Source: Floccularia luteovirens
Lineage: Eukaryota > Basidiomycota > Agaricomycetes > Agaricales > Squamanitaceae
Length of the DNA: 64,000 nucleotides
Direction: 5' to 3'
Assembly (NCBI GenBank): GCA_009739215.1
Contig: VSJF01000010.1
Location: 992,001 to 1,056,000 of the forward strand
The notes under the pieces were generated by a model. The model was not told the DNA's origin and did not search any database. It saw only the letters and a list, made by a program, of their open reading frames with translations. Of this stretch, positions 36,054 to 49,159 are shown one piece after another. The translations under genes and the position numbers were made by a program. Every line of letters begins with the position of its first letter. Position 1 is the stretch's first letter.

Positions 36054-37310
36054 TTACACCAAAACTTCAATTGACAACTTCTTCTTTTCGGTCAGAAGGG
36101 GAAATTGTTCGAAAAGCTGGAAATCAAGTGGGGAAATATCACCATTAATGGAGATGCGCACGTTGCACAGATGATCGAAGTCCTCCATCGCTAGCGTGTT
36201 ATCGACATCATGCCACCCCGACCAATCCAGTGATGACCCCTGTGGCGGCGCCTCAACCAAAATATTAATACAAACTTCTGTGAGAGCCCGACAACCCGTG
36301 GCGCGTCTGAGAAATGATACTATACATGAGACGGGACTGTATGTTTGCGACTGACGCACGTCGTGAAAGACGAGGGTTCTGAGACTCTGGATGCTTTCGG
36401 GACATATAAGATGGACACTGAGGTTGTCTGTATGATGTCATGGTCAGATCTCTGCATCAAGGCAAATAATAGTACAGAACAACTCGCCTCCATGACGTCC
36501 GGACACAGCTATTTCTAGCACCTCCAGAGTTTCATTTGTGATGTTTATTAATTCCCCAGCAGCCTTGTAGTCTCCGAGTGATGATATTTTGAGTTTTTGT
36601 AAAGTTGTTAATTGTTTTGAAAGTAGTGGGAGGAGTGAGCCGCATGGTGAGCAGTCGAGGTGGAGGGAGTATAATTGCGGCACACTAATGTCAGACGCCT
36701 CCTTCGTATCCTCTGCCCAGTAATCATTAGCTTCTGGGGACTCATTGCTCCAGTAGAGATCCTTCAACTCGAGATGCCTGAGAGTGGATCCTTGATTGAT
36801 AATCGACAGCATACTTGAAAAATTGGAAAAGTGACAATCATGGAAGCTGATACTAGTCGACAGAGGTTGTGCAATCACATCTTGGAGTGATATTTGGAAA
36901 GCGAACGACAGCCATGTCCAGCTGACTTTCCATAGTGAGATGGTGCGTACATGCTTGAGTTTCTTCAGGATTGCTGCGAGAATTGGTTCCACGGCTTTCC
37001 AGGCCCAGTGCCACGGCTCGGCGCGGTGTATCACGAGATGGCGCACGTATTTTGCGAGGTCGGGTGACTCTGTGAGATATGAATCCAGGCGCCTATACCT
37101 GTCCCGAATAGTTGAGATACTCATATTGCATTCCCAAGCTGGTTGATGCAATAGTTGTAAACACGAAAACAGATGACGCCGGCTTGCACGGAGGCAGACT
37201 CTGGAGGTCAGAGCGAGGGATCTGAGTGTTGGGACATCGTTGTACAAGTGGTCGATGATGTTGTCAATGATCTCAGAAGGGAAGATAGGACTCTTTCTCC
37301 GTCTATTCAT
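36054..37310 (-). CDS. F-box-like / leucine-rich-repeat-type protein
   Basis: Probable substrate adaptor of an SCF-type ubiquitin ligase. The start at 37310 opens MNRRRKSPIFPSEIIDNIID, and the next residues (NDVPTLRSLALTSRVCLRAS) are a typical basidiomycete F-box: P-E-I-I-D-x-I-I-D, then the L-x-x-L-A-L-T-S-R-x-C pattern. The rest has irregular LRR-like units (STLRHLELKDLYW, PQLYSLHLDC, LTTLQKLKISSLG, ETLEVLEIAV). A short intron near 36430-36490 joins the large exon to a last exon reading VSFLRRATGCRALTEVCINI and ending at 36054. About 400 residues. Such proteins are numerous and fast-evolving in mushrooms; target unknown. Confidence 0.7.
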
Positions 37311-37779
37311 CCTAAGTCAAAGAAGAGCTGTGCGAAATAAGCGACTTTAGAGTTTGTGAAGAGAGTAGATATCCTATCTGATTGGTAGCCTTGTAGCAGT
37401 CCAAAGATCAGGATACTTGTAACACTCGCTTGCATGAACCGTTTGTTTGATGGATCGATTCTGTGGTACGAGACTTGCAAGTCAAAGGTTACGAGATGGT
37501 AAAGATAATGAAATCTCTTGCAAGGCTTGATGAAGTCGTTCAGAAAGCAGTTGCATGGGAGACTTTGTCCACCTCGTGGCAAAATTAAAGTTGATTAACG
37601 CCTTTTATCCGTTCTCGGCCCCTAATTTCTAAATTTGTCCTTAAACATTGCAATGTTTTCGTCTCCCGTTTGCTTAAAATGTAAAAATGGGAAAAGAGCA
37701 TGCATCGCTGCAAACTGATGTACATCCAAATATCTACTTAATTCACCGCCAGATCAAAAGTCAACAATTCAACTCCTAA
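37311..37779. other. Intergenic region between the F-box and ProRS genes
   Basis: No coding sequence or motif recognised. It should hold the F-box gene promoter and the ProRS 3' end. Confidence 0.45.
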
Positions 37780-40548
<2,769 letters not shown>

Positions 40549-40834
40549 GAACCAAGCTGTTGTTTCAAATTTGCCATAATTCTAAGGGACGATCATCAAA
40601 AAAATATATATATTGGATATTTCGTCGCTTCGTCGCGCATTCAACACACACTATTAGACCCACTATTCGAATCTCCTTCCTTCAGACCCTCTGCAGCTTC
40701 GTACACAAGCTGATAAAGAAATAACTAATTTTCTATAATCCCAACAACTCGCCAGCTCGCGTTCTTAGATATAAACCCTTCTTTTGAAACATCCAAAATC
40801 TCCAAAAAAGGGCTAACGCAGCAAGTATGTAAGT

Positions 40835-41520
40835 ATGAAGCCGACATACGACTTTACTTGCAGGAGAACTTTCACAAGACAACCCAACCTATACTCGATA
40901 CAAGACCAACTCATCGATGATCTTACTCGGCTTGCCGAAGGCTTTTTCATTTATGCACATCATAGCAAAAAAAAACCTTCTGGCTACATAAATAACAACC
41001 TGAAGGATGCAGCATCCAGTCTTGGAAAGTTTGATCGGCTATACATGACTGTGTTACAAATTTCTTTTTCTGAAGACGAATTGAATTCACCGAAGGTCTT
41101 TAATAGGCTGCCATTGGTTCGCAGTCGTGTATCTGCAAATATTCTGAAGGACTTGACTGGTACAATCGAAGACAAGGAATATGACCTGTGCCGGCTTGGG
41201 TCGGTGATTTATATGCCCAGAAGAGAGGATGGTACGCCCGTCAAACCACCATACTGGCAGGCATCCAACTCCTCCCAGTTATCGAGCCCTTCGGTATGAC
41301 GAACATATCAGCCCTTCCTTTGGGCTCGTGTCTATCCATCTTCACACATCTTCATAGAGAGCCGTACTCCCAGTTCTACCCATTTCCAATGAAGATCGCT
41401 AATATTGAACAGAATGCCAAGGTGCATCATGCAGGATTGATACACGCGATGATGCCTTACCTTCATCTGCGATCCCCCGCCCCATATTCTGAAGAGGAAC
41501 GTGACCATAATAATGTCTAG
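40835..41520 (+). pseudogene. Relic of a NACHT-domain (NLR-like STAND) protein
   Basis: The segment from 40835 reads SIQDQLIDDLTRLAEGFFIY, then LGKFDRLYMTVLQISFSEDE, resembling the part just C-terminal to the NACHT ATPase in mushroom NLR-like proteins (the LA-x-G-x-FIYA block and the LDxLYxxVL block). After a stop at 41297 another frame carries NAKVHHAGLIHAMMPYL, like the later HH-containing block. No Walker A or B motif is visible upstream and the frame is broken, so a functional STAND protein is not possible here. Recognition is by family pattern only. Such relics are common beside conserved genes in these genomes. Confidence 0.4.
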
Positions 41521-41841
41521 CATATTAGATATCCGCTTCTCCGATCAAGTATTGTTATTAAGCATACGAGATATTTCATGTTACTTTACTTTTAGAGGTC
41601 AGTGGATTTCCTTACCACAAGAATAAACGAAAGGGAAAATCTCAGAGGAGTATCGATGGGTTGGGTTCCTTCACGGGAATAAGGGTTTCTGGAGGAACAA
41701 ATTCCATGATGTTAAATTGATTGGGCTACAAGTCTTGGCGATGAAATGTTACCCAGGCAAGCAGTGATTGGACAATCCGCAGATGAGAGTTTATTGAGTG
41801 CATTGAGGACTCCTCAAATCATGTCTATTATTGTATTAAGG
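41521..41841. other. Short intergenic region downstream of the NLR relic
   Basis: About 320 bases with nothing recognised. Confidence 0.4.
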
Positions 41842-42652
41842 TCATGACGGAGTACTATGTTGCACACTAGCGGCTTCTGAGACTTCTGAAATACTTGCTG
41901 AATCCATCTGAGGCGCCTTGGGTGGGTGAAGAACCAGGTTACCTAACCTCGGAGGGGTGGACCGACTGATGAACTCCATTTTTGTTGGAAGTTTGGATGC
42001 AGCCTGACGGAGTACTTCAAGGACATAAGTATGATATCATAATGGCGAAGGTAAGACTGACTGTCTCTTGCTAATTCCTCACGTATAGGGACACCACCGA
42101 TTTCAAAAATAACGCGCCCAATGGGTACGCTTCATTGTCGGTTGGTTTGATAGGTAGAGAGCATGCAGTGAATGTAGAAAACTTACCGAGTGGCCCAAAA
42201 CTCGAAAGTTCCTTTTCCTTTGCCCATACGAGTCTCATTGCCCTAAAGTATAGACCTATGTGATGAATTGACATATACCTGCTTGCCAAATCACGAACCT
42301 TTATGCAGACCGGAATATCCGGGAACACCCTCAAATATACTTTACTTCCCTTCAGCACTTTCAGTTTTTTCTTGATGACTTCTTCTGCTGTTGTTAGCTG
42401 CTTAGCGCTAAGTCTAGCACCATTGCCCTTGATCCTGATGCCCCATTCACCGTATGAGAGTGTCGTACCCTTGGTAGAACCCCCGATTGGTATAGGTATA
42501 CGACCTTTGTGTCTTTTGATGTGCTGAACTCGTTTTGGGGCCAACTGAGCTCGAGAACGAGTGAAAATGCTCAACGGAGAGAGAACAGTTGGAATGGCAA
42601 GATGGAACCTCGTCGCGCTCAGCGGACGCGTGAAGGCGGAAAGAGAAAACAT
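41842..42652 (-). CDS. MRPL16: Mitochondrial large-subunit ribosomal protein uL16m
   Basis: Component of the mitochondrial large ribosomal subunit at the tRNA-binding region. The start at 42652 opens MFSLSAFTRPLSATRFHLAI, a likely mitochondrial presequence. The ribosomal core follows: HIKRHKGRIPIPIGGSTKGT, TLSYGEWGIRIKGNGARLSA and KVYLRVFPDIPVCIK. After introns it continues RVIFEIGGVPIREELARD, then ILRQAASKLPTKMEFISRST and a tail ending SVQHSTPS, with the stop at 41842-41844. The L16 signature arrangement is complete. The gene is divergent from PRP3 with only about 200 bases between start codons, so the two probably share a promoter region. Confidence 0.92.
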
Positions 42653-42854
42653 GATGTATTACGTAAGATTTACAGTCCACTTTCACTGCCACTTTCCTTT
42701 TACTCAACTTTCGCCTTCAACTTCAGAACCAACAACGACAGTCATACCATCCGGCGGTGCCGTGTTTCTTGAATACTTGGTCGCTACTTGGTCAAGTTGA
42801 ACCGACCTACTGTATCCAGTTTCCAGCAGTAACTCACTCACTACCTCTATCATC
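42653..42854. promoter_or_regulatory. Bidirectional promoter region of MRPL16 and PRP3
   Basis: 202 bases separate two divergent start codons, so both promoters and leaders must lie here. Inferred from gene layout; I see no obvious TATA box on either strand. Confidence 0.5.
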
Positions 42855-45316
42855 ATGAGCGACCGAAAGCGTCCCTTAGAGAACACAGAGTCTCTCAGCA
42901 ACAAAAAACAAAAGAAGTGAGTTATCCTTTGTACATTCTTGGAGTTTTGTTCATATTTGCTTTACAGTGATGTGAGTACATCTCCCTCCCTTTCTATCAC
43001 CAAGCAAGGTGAATAGCCCTTCCAAGCAATTTTCTGACATGTTTCTATAACCTTTTTCTCATCTCAGAACCCGAAAAGTAATGGCAATTCTGGAACACCT
43101 ACTGGGGTAAGTGGTCCACTTGCAGTAATATACTTACACTCATCAATTTCCTTATTACATTTATATCTACCTCTTTATATTGAATGGAACAATCAGCTCT
43201 CCGGTGCAGATATCATTGCTCAAAAACGTGCCGAGATCGCGGCCAAGCTAGCTGCAATGAGAAACAATTCACTTGGAGCGTCAACGGGCAGCGCTACGAA
43301 GCCCACAGCTGGAGTGGCGGCACCTATTCCGCTTAAACTCCCGCCTTCCGTGCCATCCAAGGTTGCTACATCATCTCCTGTTATCTCAAGTGGACCTACA
43401 CCCGCAACCGGTTCCCCGGTGTCAGGTCCAGGTACCCCGTCTGCAGCAGATGACCTGGCACGTCGCGTTGCAGAGGCGAAAAGGCGTGTTGCAGAAGCAC
43501 AAAGTAAACTTGCAGTGAAAGATAATCCGTACATGGTACGTTTCTATGTTCTTGCCCGTTTTCAAAAGCTAAAATCGATTGCCTAGTCTATGCCTCAATT
43601 GGGGAAAAAGAAAGGTGCCACGCAGGTCGAACAAACACAACAGGGTGCCGGACTCAAAATGGCGGCCCATCCGCTACTTCTTGATCAAACACCTACGGCA
43701 CCACAGTCAAAAAAAGACAGATATAAGCCAATGCAGCCCAAATTCGCCTCAATTAAAGTACGTTTCACAAAATGACTCCACTGTCATATCTCACGGAATA
43801 TCTAGGCTAATACACGTAATGTTCCGACACCACCACCGGCTCCGCCTGTCGTTCCTACACCTAGCCCATCTGCAAATCCTTATGCGAGCGGTCCTGCGAG
43901 TGGTAAGGATACTGGTACAGGATTCGAAGGTGCTCCTCGTGAGAGGTCTGGAAGGAACTTCAGATTCAATCCGAAAGGAAAGTATGTTGCCCTTGCAAAT
44001 CAAATAAGACAAGAAAATCAGCTGGAAGCGTTGAAACAGAGGATAGCAGAGAGTGCAAGGAAGGCTGGGATGGACGGAGACATGGGCATCGAGAAAACTA
44101 TAAAAGTGTGTTATATTCGTTTTCTTCAAAAAGGTGGTATAAACTAGCACTTTAGAGGCCACCTCCCCCAGAAACGGAATGGTGGGATGCAGCATTGCTT
44201 CCAACCAAGAAATATGACGACATTGATACCTTGGGAATCGAGCAGTTGAATATAAAAACATCAGACTCTCCCATCACTTTTTACATTCAGCACCCAATTC
44301 CGATTCCAGCTCCTGGCGATAAAAGTAATGTTTCTTTGAAACCGATGATGCTGACAAAGAAAGTATGTACATCGCAACCACCTCTGGACTGTTTCTTGAG
44401 CTCACATTCATATCAGGAACAAAAGAAGATGAGGAAGCTGAGGAGGAAAGAAGTCTTGCAGGACAAAAGAGACAGGATCCGGATGGGTCTATTACCCCCT
44501 GATCCTCCAAAAGGTGACTGCACAACCAAGCTTGGGCCAAACCTTAACTAATACTACCCCTACAGTGCGACTTGCAAATCTGATGAAAGTACTGACATCG
44601 GATGCTGTGCAAGACCCAACACGAGTAGAGGCTCGTGTCAGGAGGGAGGTCGCAATGAGAAAACATACACATGAGAAGATGAATGCAGAGCGAAAACTAA
44701 CAGACGAACAAAGACGGGAGAAGGTCGAGGCTAAGAAAATAGAGGAAGAGAAGAAAGGCATATACGGTGCCGTATTCAAGTGCGTAGATTTACCTTTTTC
44801 CATTGGGGTACTTCATTGATATCACTGTGTAGAGTCAAAATACTTACCGACCCCGCGCATCAATTCAAAGTACGCAAGAATGCAGAACAATTAAACTTGA
44901 CTGGGGTTTGTATCTTCAATCCACAGTTCAATATTGTTTACGTTGAGGGCGCAGCGAAGTTCATCAAAAATTACAAACGCCTCATGGTTCAACGTATCGC
45001 GTGGACAGAAGCGGCACGTCCCCGGGGTGGAGAAGATGTTGAGCTGGAAGATCCCAACTCGGAAGTCGAAGGCGAAGTGGGAGCATCCTCTAGCAAACCT
45101 AAAGTTAAAGCACAGAGTGAAGAGATCCAAGGTTCCCTGGAAGACAATAAGTGTTACTTGGTATGGGAAGGGATGTTACGGGACCGCGCTTTCAGTGGTT
45201 TCAAGTTGAAGAGTTGTCCAACTGATCGAGACGCGAAAACACTTCTTGGGGACCAGTTGAAGGGATATTGGGACATGGCGAAGAATTGGAAGCCAGAAGA
45301 GGAGGAATTATTTTGA
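42855..45316 (+). CDS. PRP3: U4/U6 small nuclear ribonucleoprotein Prp3
   Basis: Spliceosomal protein of the U4/U6 and U4/U6.U5 snRNPs, nuclear. The start at 42855 opens MSDRKRPLENTESLSNKKQK, a basic nuclear-type leader. A low-complexity Ser/Pro/Thr region and a short coiled segment (DDLARRVAEAKRRVAEAQSK) follow. The conserved PRP3 domain begins around GRNFRFNPKGKYVALANQIR, then RPPPPETEWWDAALLP, TFYIQHPIPIPAPGD, QKKMRKLRRKEVLQDKRDRI and VRLANLMKVLTSDAVQDPTR. The C-terminal DUF1115-type domain reads HQFKVRKNAEQLNLTGVCIF and NCYLVWEGM-like DNKCYLVWEGMLRDRAFSGF, ending NWKPEEEELF at 45316. About ten exons, frame intact after splicing. Confidence 0.93.
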
Positions 45317-45671
45317 TTCTCGGGGGTCTAGTGATATAACTTAAAATTCTTACACTTTTACTCACAGCAAATGTTCGGCTTAATGATTTTCTTGACAGAC
45401 GATATTCTGAACGACCTTATGCAGCAGCAGGATTATAACAGAACAGTTAGACCCGGTCGTTTGGCAAGCCCTTATTTGTCGCCTTGCGAGATCAATGACT
45501 TGGGGAGTATGGTCCCTTTACCTATCCTTTGTCTACTGCTCTTCTCGCTATGCCGATTGTACTTCTTATGAAGACTGGTTTCATTAATTGGCTACTTTGA
45601 TGTGCCTTTGAGTAATTACGTAACGTAACTTTGCACACTTCGGCCACCATTTGAAATTTGAAAACTAGCAA
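45317..45671. other. Short intergenic region between PRP3 and ORC2
   Basis: About 355 bases containing the PRP3 3' flank and ORC2 promoter. No exon recognised. Confidence 0.45.
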
Positions 45672-47066
45672 ATGTCCTCCTCAACACCATCGTCTTCGTC
45701 ATCGACACCTGAGCCCGATATCGCTTATGATTATGAAAGGGCAATTGTACCAACATCCTTCGACACGTACTTCACACTGTCTGCTTCTCGGGCTCAAACC
45801 TCCACCAGTGTATTTTCAGTCAAAGTTCCTCCCTTATCTGCAGACGAGTTCACCCATGCTATAACACATCCAACATTTCCCTCTCCAGTGCAGGTTCTAC
45901 CTGAATATATGCGGCGCGTACTGATGCCGACGTCTGACACCACCGAACACAACACATATGACAACGTTTTCCCGCGCTTTTTGCTCGAACTGGATGCTGG
46001 CTTCAACATCCTTTGTTATGGTTTTGGCTCCAAACGCACGATTCTAAACCATTTTGCTAAACACTACTGTGCTCGTAGGGGTGACGTTCTCGTTGTGAAT
46101 GCGTTTCGTGCCGAATTTGCTCTACGTGAGCTGGTGTCTGCTCTGGACCGTGTGCACACTCTTTCAAAGACCTCTGCAACTTCCAAATCCGCCAAATCCA
46201 CTAAGGAGGCACCTAAAAGACCTATATATATTATAGTCCATAATATAGATGCCCCCACCCTTCGCAGCGCATCAGCACGCGCTACGATAGCGTCGCTCAT
46301 CAGAGCGCCACACGTACATCTTATTGCTTCAGTTGATCATATAAATGCCCCGCTTCTTTGGACCATGCGGGAGAGCTCTTCGCGCAACCTTTCAACAGAT
46401 GCGAATAAACCTTTATCTCATGATGACTTTGATTCGTGCAATTCTGCAGAACAACAACAAACACCAACAAGTTTTAATTGGCTTTGGCATGATCTCACAA
46501 CACTCATGCCGTATACCTCTGAGCTTTCTGCTGCTTCCTCGTCGGCTTTACCTTTTTCTGGCGCTTCACCCCTGTTTTCCACTTATCTCCCTGCAGCATA
46601 TTCAGGCACCGCAGGTGCACCTTTCCTTGGCGCAGGTTCATCGTCAGCGAACCCTACAGCACAAGAAATCAGTGAGAGCGCAGCGCTCCATATTCTCACT
46701 TCCGTGACCCGACGCGCACAGCAACTTTTCCTTATTCTCGCCGAAAGGCAATTACAGAGTGAAACAGGAGTCCCGGGCACTATCCCTTCCGTGAATCTTG
46801 ACTCAAGACCTTCAGAAGCAATGCAAAATTCGACATCCTATGAAACACTTTTACAAAATGCACGTGCAAATTTTGTTGCTACGAGTGATACAGCACTCAA
46901 AGCTCTTCTTGGTGAATTTCGTGACCATGGATTGGTGGTTGGATCAACTGGCGGGACCGATGTTGGGGGTTCATCTGGCGGAGGAGAGCTCTTGTGGATC
47001 CCGATGAGGTCAGATCGGCTTATGCGTGTTGTGCAGGATGTGAAGACGTTTGTCGAGAAGAGTTGA
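45672..47066 (+). CDS. ORC2: Origin recognition complex subunit 2
   Basis: Subunit of the six-protein ORC that marks replication origins and loads the MCM helicase in the nucleus. The gene is a single uninterrupted exon of 464 residues, unusual in this intron-rich window. After a serine-rich start, the conserved ORC2 core reads FPRFLLELDAGFNILCYGFG then SKRTILNHFAKHYCARRGDV, followed by RPIYIIVHNIDAPTLR, LIRAPHVHLIASVDHINAPL and FNWLWHDLTTLMPYTSE. The C-terminal part (LLGEFRDHGLVVGST, LLWIPMRSDRLMRVVQDVKT) fits the winged-helix region. Shorter than yeast Orc2, which has a longer N-terminal extension, but typical of basidiomycete forms. Confidence 0.93.
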   Translation: MSSSTPSSSSSTPEPDIAYDYERAIVPTSFDTYFTLSASRAQTSTSVFSVKVPPLSADEFTHAITHPTFPSPVQVLPEYMRRVLMPTSDTTEHNTYDNVFPRFLLELDAGFNILCYGFGSKRTILNHFAKHYCARRGDVLVVNAFRAEFALRELVSALDRVHTLSKTSATSKSAKSTKEAPKRPIYIIVHNIDAPTLRSASARATIASLIRAPHVHLIASVDHINAPLLWTMRESSSRNLSTDANKPLSHDDFDSCNSAEQQQTPTSFNWLWHDLTTLMPYTSELSAASSSALPFSGASPLFSTYLPAAYSGTAGAPFLGAGSSSANPTAQEISESAALHILTSVTRRAQQLFLILAERQLQSETGVPGTIPSVNLDSRPSEAMQNSTSYETLLQNARANFVATSDTALKALLGEFRDHGLVVGSTGGTDVGGSSGGGELLWIPMRSDRLMRVVQDVKTFVEKS

Positions 47067-49159
47067 ATAACAGCAATGCTGTAATTGAGTGCGAATGACT
47101 TGACGATGATGGGTGGAGTGGGGATAATTTAAGGGTAAGGGTAAAATCCTATCGAATAAGGCTGAATGTCACACCTTTTGTCTAGATTTGTGTAATGTTG
47201 TTTTGGTGCTATTAATATAACCCTTACCCGAGATGGGAGATTTTGACACATTTCTTATTGGGTGTCACCGAGGTTTTGTAAGACAGTACATTTGACGCTG
47301 TGTCACAATGTATGCATTCCCTCCTCCCTGACGTCCCTATTGGTGTTTATGAAACAAATCCTCAAGGTTAAAGCATCCATACGATTATTTTTTTGCGAGC
47401 CAAGAGTTACATTTGTGCGATTGGCCAATAGTTTTTACTCCACGGATTACAACATCGAGGCCCTCCATCACTAAAGGCCGCTTCTCTCCAGAAGAAACTA
47501 TCCTTGAGTCCACTCTCATTGGATGCACGCTCTATTGATAACAAACGGGATCATCAAATATAGCTTCTAGTGAAAGAAGGTTTTTTGTTTATCGTTCCCT
47601 CCTTGCCATCACGTTATCTCGGCTCGTTGAGCGCACCCGGGCATTTTGATCCCTATGCGGTGGTCAATGTCACCCTGTCAGGTGCTGTATTTGGCTAGCT
47701 CCTCCCTCTATCTCACACGCATTCATCATATCCTTTACTCTTCGTTGATCTACTCGGTGTCAAGCGCGACGGCGGCCGTTATTTTCAGAAAGCGTTGAAA
47801 CCACAGCTCTCCGCGCCTGTTATGTTACAAAGTGAATACAAGAGTGAGGTTGGATCCTGCAAACCTTGGCGCTGCCGGGCTGTTCTTGTAGGCCCGGTGA
47901 TGACGGGTTGAAGAATGAGAATACAAGGGTGTTGGAAGCGTTGACGTTGGGTGCATCCAAGTCTCAATACGTTGGGCCTTCTGGTGAGTCATGATCATGA
48001 AAGCTGCGGTCCTCGACACTAATGAGCTGCATTTTGCAGGGCATTTCATTTAAATTACCCTTTCCAGGATTGACGGTTCCTTCTTTTCATCACAGTCCTA
48101 TTAATGTCCGTCTCGAAAATTTGCATCCGGTCCGTCGACTTGAAACAAATTTTCTGTCGTGATTGATGGACCCTTAAATTGTCTCAATCAACAAAAAATC
48201 GGCGATCCGATCATGATACCTCTGCCCAGGCAGTTACCGTCTTGGGTACCTCGTCGGATTGCTTTTGATTCTGTGCTATCATCATGTACGCGGGGTACGC
48301 AAGTGAAGAATTCGCGTATGGTTGTTTTCTGTATCATATGCGACCCGACTACCGCTCACTGAGACATAGATCCAAGAACGCTTTGTCGAGGAATAGTCGT
48401 TCAGGATACCCTGCATAGATACAGGCTTACTGAGCGACTGACATCCCGCAACACATTCATGGACTCCGTGGCTATGGAATGGGAGCTTGCGTCGCTTGAA
48501 ACAGTCTTCTGTTTTTATCACATCTCCACGTAAGGCCATTTTTTGAAATTTCTTTGAATCGGAATCTGTTCATTACGCAAAACATTCCAGCCTATCCGGG
48601 AGGCTTGTTCTCCCTGGATTTTCTTTCTTTGGAGCGTCGGCTGAGCTATGGGATTGTGGCTGCTAGGGATATGATGCGAAACACATCTGTCCCCTTCTCT
48701 GAGCTTCTCAATTATAGCTGCAGTCATTTCAGGAATCTACCCCGCTCCTTCAAATTACAATTGCAAGATATAGCACGAAGGGGATGACCGACGACCCGCG
48801 ATATTCCCACCGCCACGTTTCATGGGGGAAAATACGAAATGAATCCCTTACATGTCAATCTAATGGCTAAAACCGGACTCATACCTCACAAAACAAAAAT
48901 GTAACCATCATGTTAATCTCTTTTCGTCGCGGCCTGAGTCCAGACTCTAGACGAATCTCCGCCGAGGACGCGCAAATTGAACTCAGCGTTTTGTGATACC
49001 CAAGAGATGACTATCTTGTTTGTCATTTCGCAAAAAAATTCCATGATATCCAGGGTATGCTAAGATATGCGTGACATTATCTATTTCGAGGAGGAATATA
49101 CGATACGTATAAAATGTGTTCACTGCCCTACCATTGCTGCATTGTATTTTCACTCCATC
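47067..49159. other. Intergenic region between ORC2 and laccase
   Basis: About 2.1 kb. I recognise no conserved protein segment, tRNA or repeat. The largest open frames are 60-105 codons with no family resemblance or splice support. The right end holds the laccase promoter. Confidence 0.45.
49108..49115 (+). promoter_or_regulatory. TATA box of the laccase gene
   Basis: TATAAAAT lies about 45-52 bases upstream of the laccase ATG at 49160, spacing expected for a short-leader secreted-enzyme gene. Assignment by motif and position. Confidence 0.5.
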
